NCBI RefSeq assembly: GCF_964204865.1
Contig: NC_135252.1
Location: 12,297,383-12,361,382 of the forward strand
Direction of reading: 5' to 3'
Length of the DNA: 64,000 bases
From: Styela clava
Taxonomy: Eukaryota; Chordata; Ascidiacea; Stolidobranchia; Styelidae
This document shows positions 47,601-59,525 of this stretch, piece after piece (the first letter of the stretch is position 1; every line of letters begins with the position of its first letter). The notes under the pieces were generated by a model that was not told the origin of the DNA, did not search any database, and saw only the letters and a program-made list of their open reading frames with translations. Made by a program: the position numbers and the translations under genes.

Positions 47601-50600
47601 AAATGATTCAGGTGAAGAGATGTCAAAGACGTCCGTCATAAATCTGGTGGATCTTGCAGGAAGGTGAGAAGCCAGTGAAATCTTGACATGGCGATGGCTG
47701 ACTCGCAAATCGTTAGAAACACTCCAACCGCTTCTTGGGTCTTGAGCGGAGTCAAGACTTCCATCTCGTGAAAAGGTGTATCAAGTGACTGATCACCGGA
47801 TGCGCACTCTCTCCTCTCCCCACGCCATATGTTTCAAAGGCCTAATTCAGGTTTCTAATTGAAAAAGAATAAATACGGAGCATGCATATACACCCAATCA
47901 CCCATTTCGAAATATTTTTGTGTTGGGGTCTTATCATGCAGAGAAGCAAAAAAAAAATGGCTCTAAACTCAATAACTATATTACTGGTTTCCCCCCAAAT
48001 ACCATATTGTTAATTTTGTCGTTACAGTGAACGTGCACGCAGTACTGGAGCAACCGGGGAGCGCTTAAAAGAAGGAGCAATGATTAATCAGTCATTATCT
48101 TCGCTGGGAAATGTTATTTCAGGTAAGAAGGCCTTGGCGGATCGTGTTTGTCGACAAATATGCTTGTTATAATGTATCGGTTCAGTATTGATATACGATA
48201 TCGGTGTTGAGTACTCAAGGTAATCGCGGCGTGGAGTTGTCATTCCCAGTTGCTAAGGCCTACAGCTTCTTTAATCCTTCTCGACTACCTTTGTAGCACC
48301 TTACATGCGTGAAAACTTGAACATTTGAAATTAGTGATACAATAGTGCTTTTGTAAGCTTTATGAGTATATACTATGCTTTACTCTACAATCTACATAAA
48401 CACATACAATTATCACCTTTTCAGCTCTTGCTGACAGATCTGGCGGAAAGAAGGTCCGAGTTCCTTACCGTGACTCGGCATTGACGAAGCTGTTGAAGAA
48501 TGCTTTGGGCGGTAACTCCAAAACAGTGATGGTCGCTGCCATCAGCCCAGCTGACATCAATTATGATGAAACTCTATCAACGCTGAGGTATCTGTATTAT
48601 TTCATAATTTTTAATCATTATCAAATTGACAATAAATAAATAAATATACCATAACCTGTTACTGGTGACCCTACATTTGAACCCATACATTTGTACCCGT
48701 ATATCCGCGGGTTCAATCTATATGAGGGTGCTAAAATCCAAGGGTTAGGGTTAGTATAGGTTCAAATATCCGTACAATAAAAATTTCTATAGGCGCAATA
48801 GTATGCAGGTGCAATTGTCGTGGGTTCAAATTACGGGTTCAAATGTACGTGGGTTCAAATGTAATGGAACCCCTGTTACTACGTCTAACAATGGCAGTTC
48901 AATTATGCTGATTCGATTACTGACGGGGTTAAAATTACTGCAATAAATTTGGCGGCTGATGTAAAAAACGTTATGTTACGTTATCAAAATTTAAACGTGA
49001 TTCCCCAGTGGTTATAGCTTAAGAAATAACCACGTTGATCGCAAGTTGAAATCTACGGTCTCAATCCCATGCCCACCGCCTCAGCCGAGCGTGATAAATT
49101 AGGCAGGCAATGCTGAACAGAGCGAGTCCGGCCCATTCAAAATGTTATAGCTCCTTACAGTGACAGGTTCCGTTCAAAAAATTTTGGATTCGTACATATG
49201 AGTGACTGTTTGTGCTTTGTTCGTAGCGAAAGGTGTGAAAACGTCATATAAAAATTTTAAATATCATTTGCTAGGTATGCAGATCGCGCAAAACAAATCA
49301 AAACAGTTGCGAAAGTGAACGAAGATCCAACAGCTAAACTCATTCGAGAGTTGCAGGAAGAAAACAAAAAGCTGAAAGAGTTGATTGAAAAGGTATGTGG
49401 TATGTTAATAACAATCGCTCCCGGGTTTTTAGCGGTAGCGGTACTTTTGCGTTATATCCTTATGTAATGACATCAATTGATATACGATATCAGTATTGAG
49501 TATTCAAGGTAATCACGGCGTGGAGTTGTCATTCTCAGTTGCTAAGGCCTACAGCTTCTTTCATCCTTCTCGACTACCTTTGTAGCACCTTACATGATTG
49601 AAAACTTGAACATTTGAAATTAGTGACACAATAGTGCTTTTGTAAGCCGATGAGAGCCCGATGTTGGTAATATTCGATGTTATGATATTTTCGGAGTTAT
49701 GATATAAGTTAGAGAACTTTAGGAAAATTGTCAAGTTAAGATTTGAAAGTACGATTTACAAAATTTCGTTCAACTTGAATATGCAATTGTACCTGGAGTA
49801 AATGTTTCATCATTCAAATCATACATTTCAGATCTAAGGCCTGCCTTATTTTTAGTCGTAAATGTTGAAAATTCCTCAAACAAACTTGCAAAGTATCCAT
49901 GTATTACCTAAACAGCGAAAAATGTATATTCTTGAGCCATAAATGTTATGTTACACGACTGCCCAATTTCAGTATATAATTTACAGTATCCTTACTAAGT
50001 CCGATTGTTCCATCGAGCTTGCCCAGACTCAAATACTATTGTGTGTGTACACACACATGGACTTGTAACCGCACGAAAAGGAGTGACTCGCTATGTCGTT
50101 AAAGTTGTTTTTCTCGATTTTTTCATTGTGATTTACTCCCATTTTCGGTTTTTCTGTGAATTTCTCGAAAATGGTTGCATATTTTCAGGTAATCTGCGTA
50201 ATAGTCTTTAATACATTCACTGTCACTGAAATTCAGTAGTTGTGCCACATCCACTTACTTTCATATACTAACCTGTATCAGCGTTGAGGTGTCGCTGCTT
50301 GAAGACCACTTTAGGTACCTCGCGACTCCGGCATCACAATTAAAATAATGGTGCTCCCGAAGTATGTGCACCAGGATGACGCACAACCTGAAGATAGTAT
50401 GTGTACCAGGTTAGGGTATCAGGTTGTGCGCCATCTTGGTGCGCATACTTCTGGGGTGCCAAATACCCATGCTTGTCCATAAGAAACGTCCCATGGGATG
50501 GGACAGCACACATTTGTATTTCTCATGGGACACGAAAACCGTATGATTTTCGGAGAAATGACGGGAAATTTGAGCATAACTCTCTTGTTAGTTATAAAGA

Positions 50601-53600
50601 GCAAAATATATTCAGCATTAACAATATACTTCGTGAAGGGGCTGATGGACACATGTATAATAGTTATGAATATAACGTTAACAAAGTCCGTCAATTTTGT
50701 TGTGTTGCATGTCTCTTCGTACATGTAGCCTTATTTAGTAGACCCTAAACCTAAATTTAACAATTTTTATTGAATTTTTTTCCAATGGGAATCCCATGAG
50801 ATGGGATGGGATGGGAATGGGACAGAAAAATATGTCCCATGGACAAGCCTGCAAATACCTAATTAGTATTTATTCGTTGTATCAGGTAAGGTTTCTAAAC
50901 ACTTGTTTGTCTAATAACAAATAAGCGATTTGACTGACTGACTGACCGTTCTCTCCTTGGGAATAAATATGAAATTTCTATTCCGTGATATTTTTTCTAG
51001 GGTGGAGCTGCTGCAGTTGCCGCTACCGTTGATGGTGATTCCGAAGAATTGACTGAAGCCGAGAAAGAACAAATTAAACGTGAATATGAAGAACTTATGC
51101 AAGCTGCAATGTCAGAAAACGAAAGAAAAATGAAAGATATGGAACAATCTTGGCAAGAAAAATTGGAACTGGCAGCGAAAGAGGTATTGCGTAAACTTGG
51201 CTATATAAGTGTACGAATGGTATTATTATGAAAACGCAATTAACTTTGAGAACAAATTTCAATGTAAGTTGGAAGACATTTTTGATGCTTCCAATTTATC
51301 GTTCAGCATGATTCAACTGCTCGTAAAGAATTAGAAGCAAAGATGGAGACTACGCCTCATATTTTTAATCTGAATGCCGATCCACAAATGTGTAAAGTGC
51401 TTGTTCACATATTGGAGAAAGGACAAGAATACATGATAGGAAAACCTGCTGATAATACCAAGATTCCCTTGCAAGGAGCTGGGTGAGGAAATAATAAAAT
51501 GTCGCAATTTGTTTGCATTTAGCGTAGTTGTTACACCAAATCATTATAAACCTGTAAACAACATTATTAACTTTTACGTATAATAAAAGCTTGGTTCTTA
51601 TTTACACAGTATCATGGATCAACATGCGATAATTCGCGGTGATGGTGGAAACATATTTCTCAAAATTATCGATCCGGAAGCAAAAGTCAGATTCAATGGA
51701 GAGTTATTATTGGAAGGAGATGAAATGCAACTCAGACAAAATGACAGGTCTGTATTTTCGAAAACAAGAGAACAATGATTCAACATATCGACATGAAGTT
51801 CCAATGACTAACCGCACTACTCCCAACTCCCAACGCTGTATTGTATAAACTTATAAAAACTCGTTCTATAATTTAATATAAGCAATAACCATGTGGTACT
51901 GATCTTCCATTTTGATTCGAAATTCTATTTAACAACATTACTTACTATAAGAGGTCAGTCATGTGATAAAGTAACTCTACAACTGTAACTATGTACGTTC
52001 GATGAAGTTAAATTTTTTACAGAAACATTGTGAAAAAATTATTTCAGAATCTTGTTTGGAACATCCCACTTATATGTCTACTGTGATCCCGTTCAATACA
52101 AAGCAGCTCCTCAAAACTATCCAGAAGTTTCATACGAGATGGCACAAGATGAAATATCAGCATGTATTGGACTGAGTTCAGCAGCTGAGAAATCAAAAGG
52201 TGATATTCGCACAATGTTGGGGAGCTTCGAGTCATTGACTTTTCCTGAGTTTGAATCGATTTACCATTTATAAATAACTCAAGGTGACTCGAGTTATCGA
52301 AATAAAATTACTCGGACTTCTACTCAACTATTCGCCAGAGAGACCCGACCTAATTGACTGTACTTCGGACTCGACTCGGAAGTCTCGTGTCTCGACTCGA
52401 CTCAGATGGGCACACAGAGATGATAGACAATTTTATATAAATACTAGGAGTTAAATTTTTGCCACTCATTTTTACTGGAATATATTTTTTTACTTTGACA
52501 ATTGACCTTCTAATCATCGATCCTAGTTTGATTTTTGAAGAAGTTTTGACATGTTGGATAAAATTTTAGGAATTTGAAATTTTTTTTTTTCAATTTTTTC
52601 AACACATTTTCGAATGATTCGAAATTAATTTATACTTATGTCATTGACACCACCATGTCGTTATTAATGATAACATTCATTAATGAATCTAAATTCTGTA
52701 TTACATTTTCCCCAAAGCTGAGGCAGAGATTCGTGAACAGTTGGCTGAACTTCGACCTGCTGTCGACGAGGCAAATTCAATCAGTGAAGAACTTGATCAG
52801 AAAGTTAAATTTGATGTTCTCGTTGTTCCACCTCATTATAGAGGTATCGATACTGGAATGACTGAGGTAAACTATGTGATGCGTTTACAAATTTAGCACT
52901 CTATGCCTTAACTTGGTATATTACAAAAGTTTGTTAATATAGAATTTCATTCTATTTTGCTCTCCGAGCAAACACATACAAGAATATGTTTTGGACTATT
53001 CATCAGATTTTAAACTCTGGTTTATTCTTGGATGCTGACTGTATGTAATGTTCAGATCCAAGATTTCCAAACATCGATGTTAACATGGTAAAAAGTAGCA
53101 ATATTAATGTTACAAACTTTTTTGGAAATAATTATTTCAGATTTCAAGTAATGTAATATATTTATATCCTGTAAGTAAGGTAATTTAAATACTAATCCTT
53201 ATTCTCATTTTAATAGTATCCACTGTCCAGACTTTTTCTGCCCTGACACTACAGCTTGAAATGACCACATTTTGTTTCTCAGATTATGGTAAGAATGAAA
53301 CACTTGGAAAATGGAATGTCTTGGGTTTGGAGCAGAGAAAAGTTCATCAACAGAAAATATATTATGCAAGAAATGTATGAGGAAAGGGAAGAAGGTCAAG
53401 CCACAGCGCATGTATGTGCCTCTTACATCGAACTTTTTGCAGTATACTTTAGTTAGCCATGTGTTGCGTTCAAGCCATTCAACAAATGCTAAAGCTAGAT
53501 AATGTATCTGTCAAAGGGATGGATGATCTTCATTTGAATACTGACTATAGAACAATTTACCGGAAATTCCGATGACAATCGATGACAATATCCAATGCAC

Positions 53601-56600
53601 CACAACTGCAAAAATTGCTATCATAGTTTTACCGTGTACTCGCTGGCGTACCGAAACCGTCATAACGCCTTTCAAAATGATGACGTCATAGTGGGATTTG
53701 TCCGTTGTGTAAAATACAAAATATGTTATCATAATATGACGTCATAGATTTTTAGTTTTTGAATAATCCCCCCTCAAGGAAATCATGCAGTATAAAATGC
53801 AGTGTGATTTAGGCAGTATGGGCATTAACATATATATACATTTCTGATTATTTCTTTGCTCCAGGAAGAAAATCCCTTCACAGAAGATGCAAACACAGAT
53901 ATATTGATTGGATCAGCTGCTGTGTCTCCACAGTGTCTTGCATATATGATAGACATGTCTCAACAATTTCCTCTACTCGGTTACGCAGGAGATAGTGTTG
54001 GCGTCATCAATGTACGTTCGCCGTAATAATTACCGAAGTTTACCATTTTTGCTTTTAATATGGAAGACTTTTATTATCGATGTATTCTTTATAAATAATA
54101 ATTTTCTTCTTAGACGATAGATCGGGATTTTGCTTCAAATAATTCTGAATAAATACTTACCATCTAGTCGAATTCCCTATTTGAAGTGTTCAATTAACGG
54201 TTCAGAACAAATAGTGTTGATAATGTTATTTGCTGATGAACTAATGTTAAAATAGAATTGATGGTATATTCTCAATTAAAGTAGGGCATGTTCCTTTCAG
54301 GGAAGCCTGGTTCCATGTGACTCAAAAGGTAAAGAAATCACGGATGATGATAATGCAGAATTTATTGATGACCCGAAAGAATTAATCGGAAGAAAATACA
54401 AAGTAAAAGTTAAGATTGATAATGCTCGCGGATTGCCAAAACGTTTCAAGGTATGTTATTAAATGTGACATCGAATATGTTTTTATTTCGTAAATTGTAC
54501 AACTATGGTAATTTTCAAAATATATGTAAGCCTTATTCGATAACGAAGAAGGTAGATGGAGGAAAGACATATCGAAATGTTGAAAGGTACTCTAGTCATT
54601 GGTTTATATAGAGGGTGACTAAAAACAGAAACCAAGTCATTTGAAATTTATCCAAAAGGAACATAACTTTTGTGCAAAGCATCCTATATTACTGAGTCTT
54701 TTAGATACAATTCTACACAAACAGAGGTTTAAGTTATAATTTCATACACGTAGAAGTAATTAAGAAATTCATGGGTTCTGCTTTTTTGGTCCTTTTGTAT
54801 AAGTTATTTCCACTTGGCGTGAGTAGTGGTAAAATATATGGCAATTCATGTGTAATTAACCCATCTATTTCTCTTTTAGGATGTTTACGTGAAATACGAT
54901 ATGTTCCTGGAGACAGATAACAAAACAAAAGTTATTAATGGGACGGCAAATCCGGACTTTAATTACTCTGGCACTCATCAGTTCAACCCAGCTACTTCCG
55001 AACTTGTTAACTGGTTGAAAACCGGAAACCTTATTCGTAAGATTTGATTTTTAAATACAGAAGCATATGACTGGGATCATCAATTCTCATGGCATTTATA
55101 TTTACCTACTTTATGTACCGTGGATAGCTTGCTTGGATAGTGTTGCTATCTATATCCTTTTGCAATTCTAATTAAAAAGATTACAATAAAACCCTCAGAG
55201 TAGTCTGAACTGTTACTTTTAGTTGACAATCAAATTTGCATGAATTGTTGTTCCGTAAACTTTTCCACCCCCTATGGCGCACCTGAAATATCACAAGATT
55301 TGAAACTTGTCATTGGTTTCAATGTGCAAGAAAGTTAGCTCGTAGCCTTTGCAAATGTTAACGTAACCGTACTTGGCACCCTCATCTTGTTTTAGTAACA
55401 TGCAGAGGCTAATTTGTACTATTAGCATGTTGCCAATGTGAATATGTGTACATCGGAAACTATAATAAACTCTTTCAGTTACCTTCTATGAGTCAAATTA
55501 TGTCATTGACTCGCATCGATTAAATGAAAATAAAATTGAGAGTTTCTCGACTGGAATCAGTGGGACTATGTTGCTTTACTTATCACAGTTCAAGTTCGTG
55601 GCAAACAACAACCGGAGGTAACTGGAAATCGTCGAAAGATGACAACAAGACAATTGAGTAAAACTTCATCGCTGGTTCAAGCAGCTTCTCAAATACAGCA
55701 AAATCAAAGCGCCTGGAAGGTATACTATGGTGTCATGAGTTTGAGTTTTTATTATTTATGCTTACTATATACCAGTGTTGCCAGGATCGAGACATTGACT
55801 CGACTCGAGTTGGAATCGAGTCACCATTTACCAAAATGTTAATCAAGTCATCCAAATGAAACAGACGGACTCATCACCGACTAACCGCCAGATAAAATTA
55901 ACTCACTATTTTACTCGTCTTCCGTTGACTTTGACGCTCGGTTGGCCCGTGACATGACTTGAATTGCAATTCGAAGTGTATACTACACTTGTATCTATCT
56001 TAGCTTGGGGTTCCTTAGACTCAAATATAATACACCCAAATGAAATGATTACATAGAGTATAAAATAACTGTATTTTTATTTTAGACGGTAACCATTGAC
56101 AAACTCGCCAAAGGAGTGCTCGAGAGAAGATGCGATACATTGGAACGAAAACTTGTGAGTAGAAAGACGTCGACACAATACCAGGAGTCTGATTGCATTC
56201 CAAATGAAAATTATTCGAACAATCAATATAATATTTATTTAAAAATTAATTATTGAAAAAATTACATTGATGATGATTATACAAACAATATTGTCCTTAA
56301 AATGTTGCATGCGCACTGAGATCCTGAGCTAGCCAAAATATTAATGTGGTTCAAGAGTCTGTTGGTATAGTCACTGGATGAAGTATCGATTATTTGTTTC
56401 GATTAGAGTCTTATTTGTATTTATTATTATATAAATATCGTTTGTAAGGGAGGTCGGGGTTACTGGCAAATGTACCAATGTTTCGTTCGAATAAGTGTAC
56501 ATGAAGCAAACTTGTCCATGTGTGGAGCATATTCATCGCGGGTATGATTGATTAAATCTATATTATTTGAAGATAGTCATTGTAGAATATCCCCCCCTCC

Positions 56601-57310
56601 CCTCACCCAGTTTAACGGCATAAATGCGATGACTAGTATTGGCTACAGTTCAGCACACCATACATATCTCTTTTATGAATCATCCCTGAAATGCTTACGT
56701 TGTAGCTGAGCAACTAACTATTCGTGGATGCCCATCCACGATTGTTATATTGTATTGAAAATTGATTGGGAGTTTGAACTGAATTCACATGTTATAACAA
56801 AATTACAGCATCAACTTCGTTTGCTGGTTAACAAGGCGGAAGAACAAAAAATCGTCAACATTCGAGTAACAGATCTTAAGAAGGTGCTTGCGATTCAACA
56901 ACCAGAAGCAATTGATACAATGATCAGGTACGTTTTATGTGTGATTTGTATATGCGTTTGCTATTGGATAACTGAATCATGCAGTCAGTATATATTAGCT
57001 CTGAGCCCTAGGTTCTGCTTGATAAGGCAGACCACATAATTTATTTACGAGTTTCGATCCTCTTTTACATAAACTTTCTGTCTGGCATGTTCGGGAGTAG
57101 CTGCTCAGTGTTTCACAACACACTGTCCGTATCGTGTGCTATGAATGGATTGTGGAATCATGATAGCTAAACACACATGGGTATTCACGCGTAGATAAAG
57201 TGGTTTTTAGGTTAAGGTACTAAAATCTTGCTTTGTTTCTCAGAAAACTAGCGAAAGAACAGGCAAAGGGAGGCGATAATCCACAGTCTAAGGCATGTCA
57301 TCTTATGTGA
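44622..57310 (+). CDS. KIF28-like kinesin-3 motor
   Basis: A plus-end-directed microtubule motor of the KIF28/KLP-6 group of kinesin-3. Twenty-four exons: 44622-44663, 45120-45168, 45506-45657, 46339-46471, 46593-46669, 46962-47079, 47285-47396, 47556-47663, 48028-48122, 48425-48587, 49275-49392, 51001-51183, 51307-51482, 51610-51747, 52048-52199, 52718-52866, 53283-53411, 53865-54011, 54301-54450, 54880-55036, 55589-55719, 56086-56154, 56809-56927, 57244-57310; frame closed, 977 aa. The motor (1-370) has P-loop GQTGSGKS (108-115), switch I with SSRAH (usually SSRSH) at 227-231 and switch II DLAGSER (260-266). The neck carries [16 protein letters not shown], typical of kinesin-3. Then come a coil, an FHA domain (about 468-575) and a C2-like region (about 780-850, [20 protein letters not shown]). 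The C terminus is CHLM, a CaaX-type box. Intron 1 is AT-AC. KIF28 is favoured over KIF1/KIF13/KIF16 by the tail; cargo is unknown. Confidence 0.9.
44664..45119 (+). other. U12-type AT-AC intron (kinesin intron 1)
   Basis: The intron starts ATATCCTTT, the exact minor-spliceosome donor consensus, and ends AC. A branch-site match (TTCTTTAAC, branch A near 45107) lies about 12 bases before the 3' end. Splicing joins VRPF to NKREKDRN in frame, restoring the conserved kinesin-3 VRPFNxRE motif. No GT-AG alternative keeps the frame. Confidence 0.92.
48187..48358 (+). repeat. 172-bp dispersed repeat, copy 1
   Basis: It is nearly identical and of equal length to 49476-49647. Shared blocks include GGCGTGGAGTTGTCATTC, AGTTGCTAAGGCCTACAGCT and CTCGACTACCTTTGTAGCAC. 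It lies in kinesin intron 9. No terminal inverted repeat or Pol III box was seen, so the repeat type is unknown. Confidence 0.85.
48664..48871 (-). mobile_element. Palindromic MITE with 9-bp TSD, copy 3
   Basis: This 208-bp element starts GGTGACCCTACATTTGAACC and ends GGGTTCAAATGTAATGGAACC. A perfect 9-bp duplication CCTGTTACT lies at 48655-48663 and 48872-48880. The centre again has GGGTTAGGGTTAG. It is in kinesin intron 10 and has the same orientation as copy 2. Confidence 0.9.
49476..49647 (+). repeat. 172-bp dispersed repeat, copy 2
   Basis: Second copy of the repeat at 48187-48358, in the same orientation, in kinesin intron 11. Upstream and downstream flanks differ between copies, so the duplicated unit has sharp edges. 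Confidence 0.85.
50350..50460. repeat. Long hairpin (two 42-nt arms, 27-nt loop)
   Basis: Arms 50350-50391 and 50419-50460 are inverse complements with about five mismatches (left GGTGCTCCCGAAGTATGTGC; right ends GCATACTTCTGGGGTGCC). The arm tips facing the loop, ACAACCTGA / TCAGGTTGT, are perfect. The loop carries TATGTGTACCAGGTTAGGG. It lies in kinesin intron 11. It resembles a foldback MITE, but no duplication was found. Confidence 0.85.
50468..50851. mobile_element. hAT MITE (384 bp) beside the hairpin
   Basis: Its ends CATGCTTGTCCATAAG and, inverted, CAGGCTTGTCCATGGG are imperfect inverses. They are flanked by a perfect 8-bp duplication CAAATACC (50460-50467 and 50852-50859). Repeated CCCATGGGATGGGAC motifs occur near both ends. 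It lies in kinesin intron 11. Confidence 0.85.
52222..52410 (+). repeat. GAGTC-rich dispersed repeat, copy D
   Basis: It contains CGAGTCATTGACTTTTCCTG, GATTTACCATTTATAAATAA, CGCCAGAGAGACCCG and runs of GACTCGACTC. It lies in kinesin intron 15. Confidence 0.5.
55775..55925 (+). repeat. GAGTC-rich dispersed repeat, copy E
   Basis: It reads GACATTGACTCGACTCGAG, then GAGTCACCATTTACC, AAGTCATCCAAATGAAACAG and AACCGCCAGATAAAATTAAC. It is the clearest copy in the window and lies in kinesin intron 21. Confidence 0.55.
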
Positions 57311-57682
57311 GAAGGAAATTCTAATGTTATATTTAATTTGAGCTTACTCTTGAATCCTTTTTGCACTTAGTTTTGTTTATATAAGCGAACTTCAATTTTG
57401 TTATTCACTGTACTGTGTTGCACTGTTAAGATGACGGCTTGAGCATTTGCGCGACCACTGTATTGCATTCGAATAATTATTACTACATATCAGCTTTAAT
57501 TACAAAAGAATTTTTTTAAATCGAATTTGTTATTATTTGATGCGATGCTGGTAATTTGAGCCATTCGTCGTGCCTGACTAGTTAACCTGATTCTTGAAAA
57601 AACTCAGTAATCTTAATAATCAAAACTTTTTCTGTTAACCTCATTTTACTTGTTTGTGTGAGATAAATAATAATTTTTGTGA

Positions 57683-57688
57683 AATAAA
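57683..57688 (+). terminator. Polyadenylation signal candidate of the kinesin gene
   Basis: AATAAA lies about 375 bases after the stop; a second AATAAA lies at 58027-58032. Confidence 0.45.
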
Positions 57689-59525
57689 TCAGAGAAAGTT
57701 GAAGAGCTCCTTGTCAAATGCAATTTAAATTCATATGAGCAGTTCAAATTGTCTGAAGATTTATGCAGAGTATAACCCATGGTCATATTAAGTTGTTAAG
57801 TATATATCGTGCTATATGTATAGCCTGTCATATCATCAGAAGTTAAACACTATTCTAACTACATGTACCCTGTTGAACAAACAAAAGTGCCTGCTCCGTC
57901 ATTTGTGGGGTTTCAAGATATTGTATGTTTACTTTGGCGTTAGAAAAAAAGTGATAATTTTTGAGTCGCAGTTATTGGGTCGACATTATATATTCCTTTG
58001 TGGGAACAAGCCATTATCTTTAACCCAATAAAATTCAATCCAGCTGACGTAATAATGTAAATTAAATCCATGTTAGAGAATTTTACATATAATATAATGT
58101 TAGTGATATTTACCACGAAAAAGTTGGAAACTGATGGATCAGTTCAACTCATTTCCTAATTAGGAAACCTCACCAGTCATTGAATCGAACTCGATCGAGT
58201 CACAATTTATCAAAGCCTGAAAGTGACTAGTGTGATCTAGATTGACTCGAACTCGCCATTAACTGGCCGCCAGTGAGACTTTACTCAGAAAATGATTCGA
58301 CTAGAGACTGTGCTGTTATATTATTACTTCATTCATTTTTCGAGGTGTAAGGATCCGGCAGTATACGCAAACATATGGTAATCTCAAACGATAAATTTTC
58401 TATTTATATATATACATGTGAGTGAGAGCTAATTTTACAGCATGTGACAATTTTGAACACATGAGCAGGCTCACATAATTTGAGACAAATAAAAATATTT
58501 TGATAGACAAGCCTTTGGCAATAGTATCAAACAACGTTTTCGGCGTCTACTTTAGTAGAAATAACACTGAAAATATAAAAATCAATTCTTTAAATTTTCA
58601 AGAATCTATACGAAATCGCATCCTTAAAAATGAAATAAATAAATAGTGCACTAAAGGGAAGAAATTCAATTGAAATCACATTTGAACTAACTTTTAAATA
58701 TTTCAGAATAAAAGGTTATATACAACATTTCGTTAGCATTCTTAAACCTTTTATATAATCATAATCAGAATAAAACAAGCATACGAATTATTTCATTTAT
58801 ATAAAAATAAACCGGTATGTACGTTCGTTAAAATATTAACACTATAATATAGCCATTAGTATCTTAAAATGTGAATATTGCAGTAGTGGGAATAAATTAA
58901 GGAATATATATATATATTTGGAGAGCGACGCAAAAAATACAATATAAAATTAGCTTTATTTTATTCAAGTCAAATTGTGGAAGAAAATATTGCTGAAATT
59001 AACAGTCCGAGGAAAGGGGTGTAACTGCAGTATAGGCCTATGCCCGAACATCTCGGTCTACCTCAAAAATGCATACTTGTAGTTACCATTGATTTATATC
59101 CCTACAACCCAGTATAGAAAGTCGACAATACGGTAGCCTATAATATATGGCGTACCACGACCTCTCGCCCAGTTAGCAAACTGAGTATAAAAACAGATAT
59201 ATATGCATTTGCGGGAAAATCAAAATATACTTAGATATACTTATGCATCGAAATGTACACTGATCAAATTTGGTGTTTGATGTGATCGATCACAGAACAA
59301 CAATATTATCTGGTATTTGTATCGGCAAAAAATGAATTTCTCCAACATTTCATCTCTGGAGAATGAGGAACTCATTGATAATACAAGGATATATATAATT
59401 CATCTTGGTATATCTCAAAGGTTGCGTTTCTAATACTCTTCGTTAGTTTTGCATAGCACTGGCGAAGTATGAGACATTGTTTTCCAGCTTATCCCTTTAG
59501 TCTCTTCTATATGCCTGGCGATAGA
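57689..59525. other. Intergenic region downstream of the kinesin gene
   Basis: Apart from the GAGTC-rich repeat at 58165-58310 and a short SINE-tail fragment near 59148-59200 (ACCACGACCTCTCGCCCAGT), this is AT-rich sequence with no supported coding frame. Confidence 0.45.
58165..58310 (+). repeat. GAGTC-rich dispersed repeat, copy F
   Basis: It carries AGTCATTGAATCGAACTCGA, GAGTCACAATTTATCAAAG and AACTGGCCGCCAGTGAGAC, matching the block order of copy E. Confidence 0.5.

Noticed and set aside
49020-49140. Possible further SINE in kinesin intron 10
   Set aside because: GTCTCAATCCCATGCCC resembles an inverted B-box region, but the rest does not align with the SINE body and no A box is visible.
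50401-50748. Overlapping frames of about 100 codons on both strands
   Set aside because: They cover the hairpin and the hAT MITE in kinesin intron 11. Openness on both strands reflects the palindromic repeat, not a gene.
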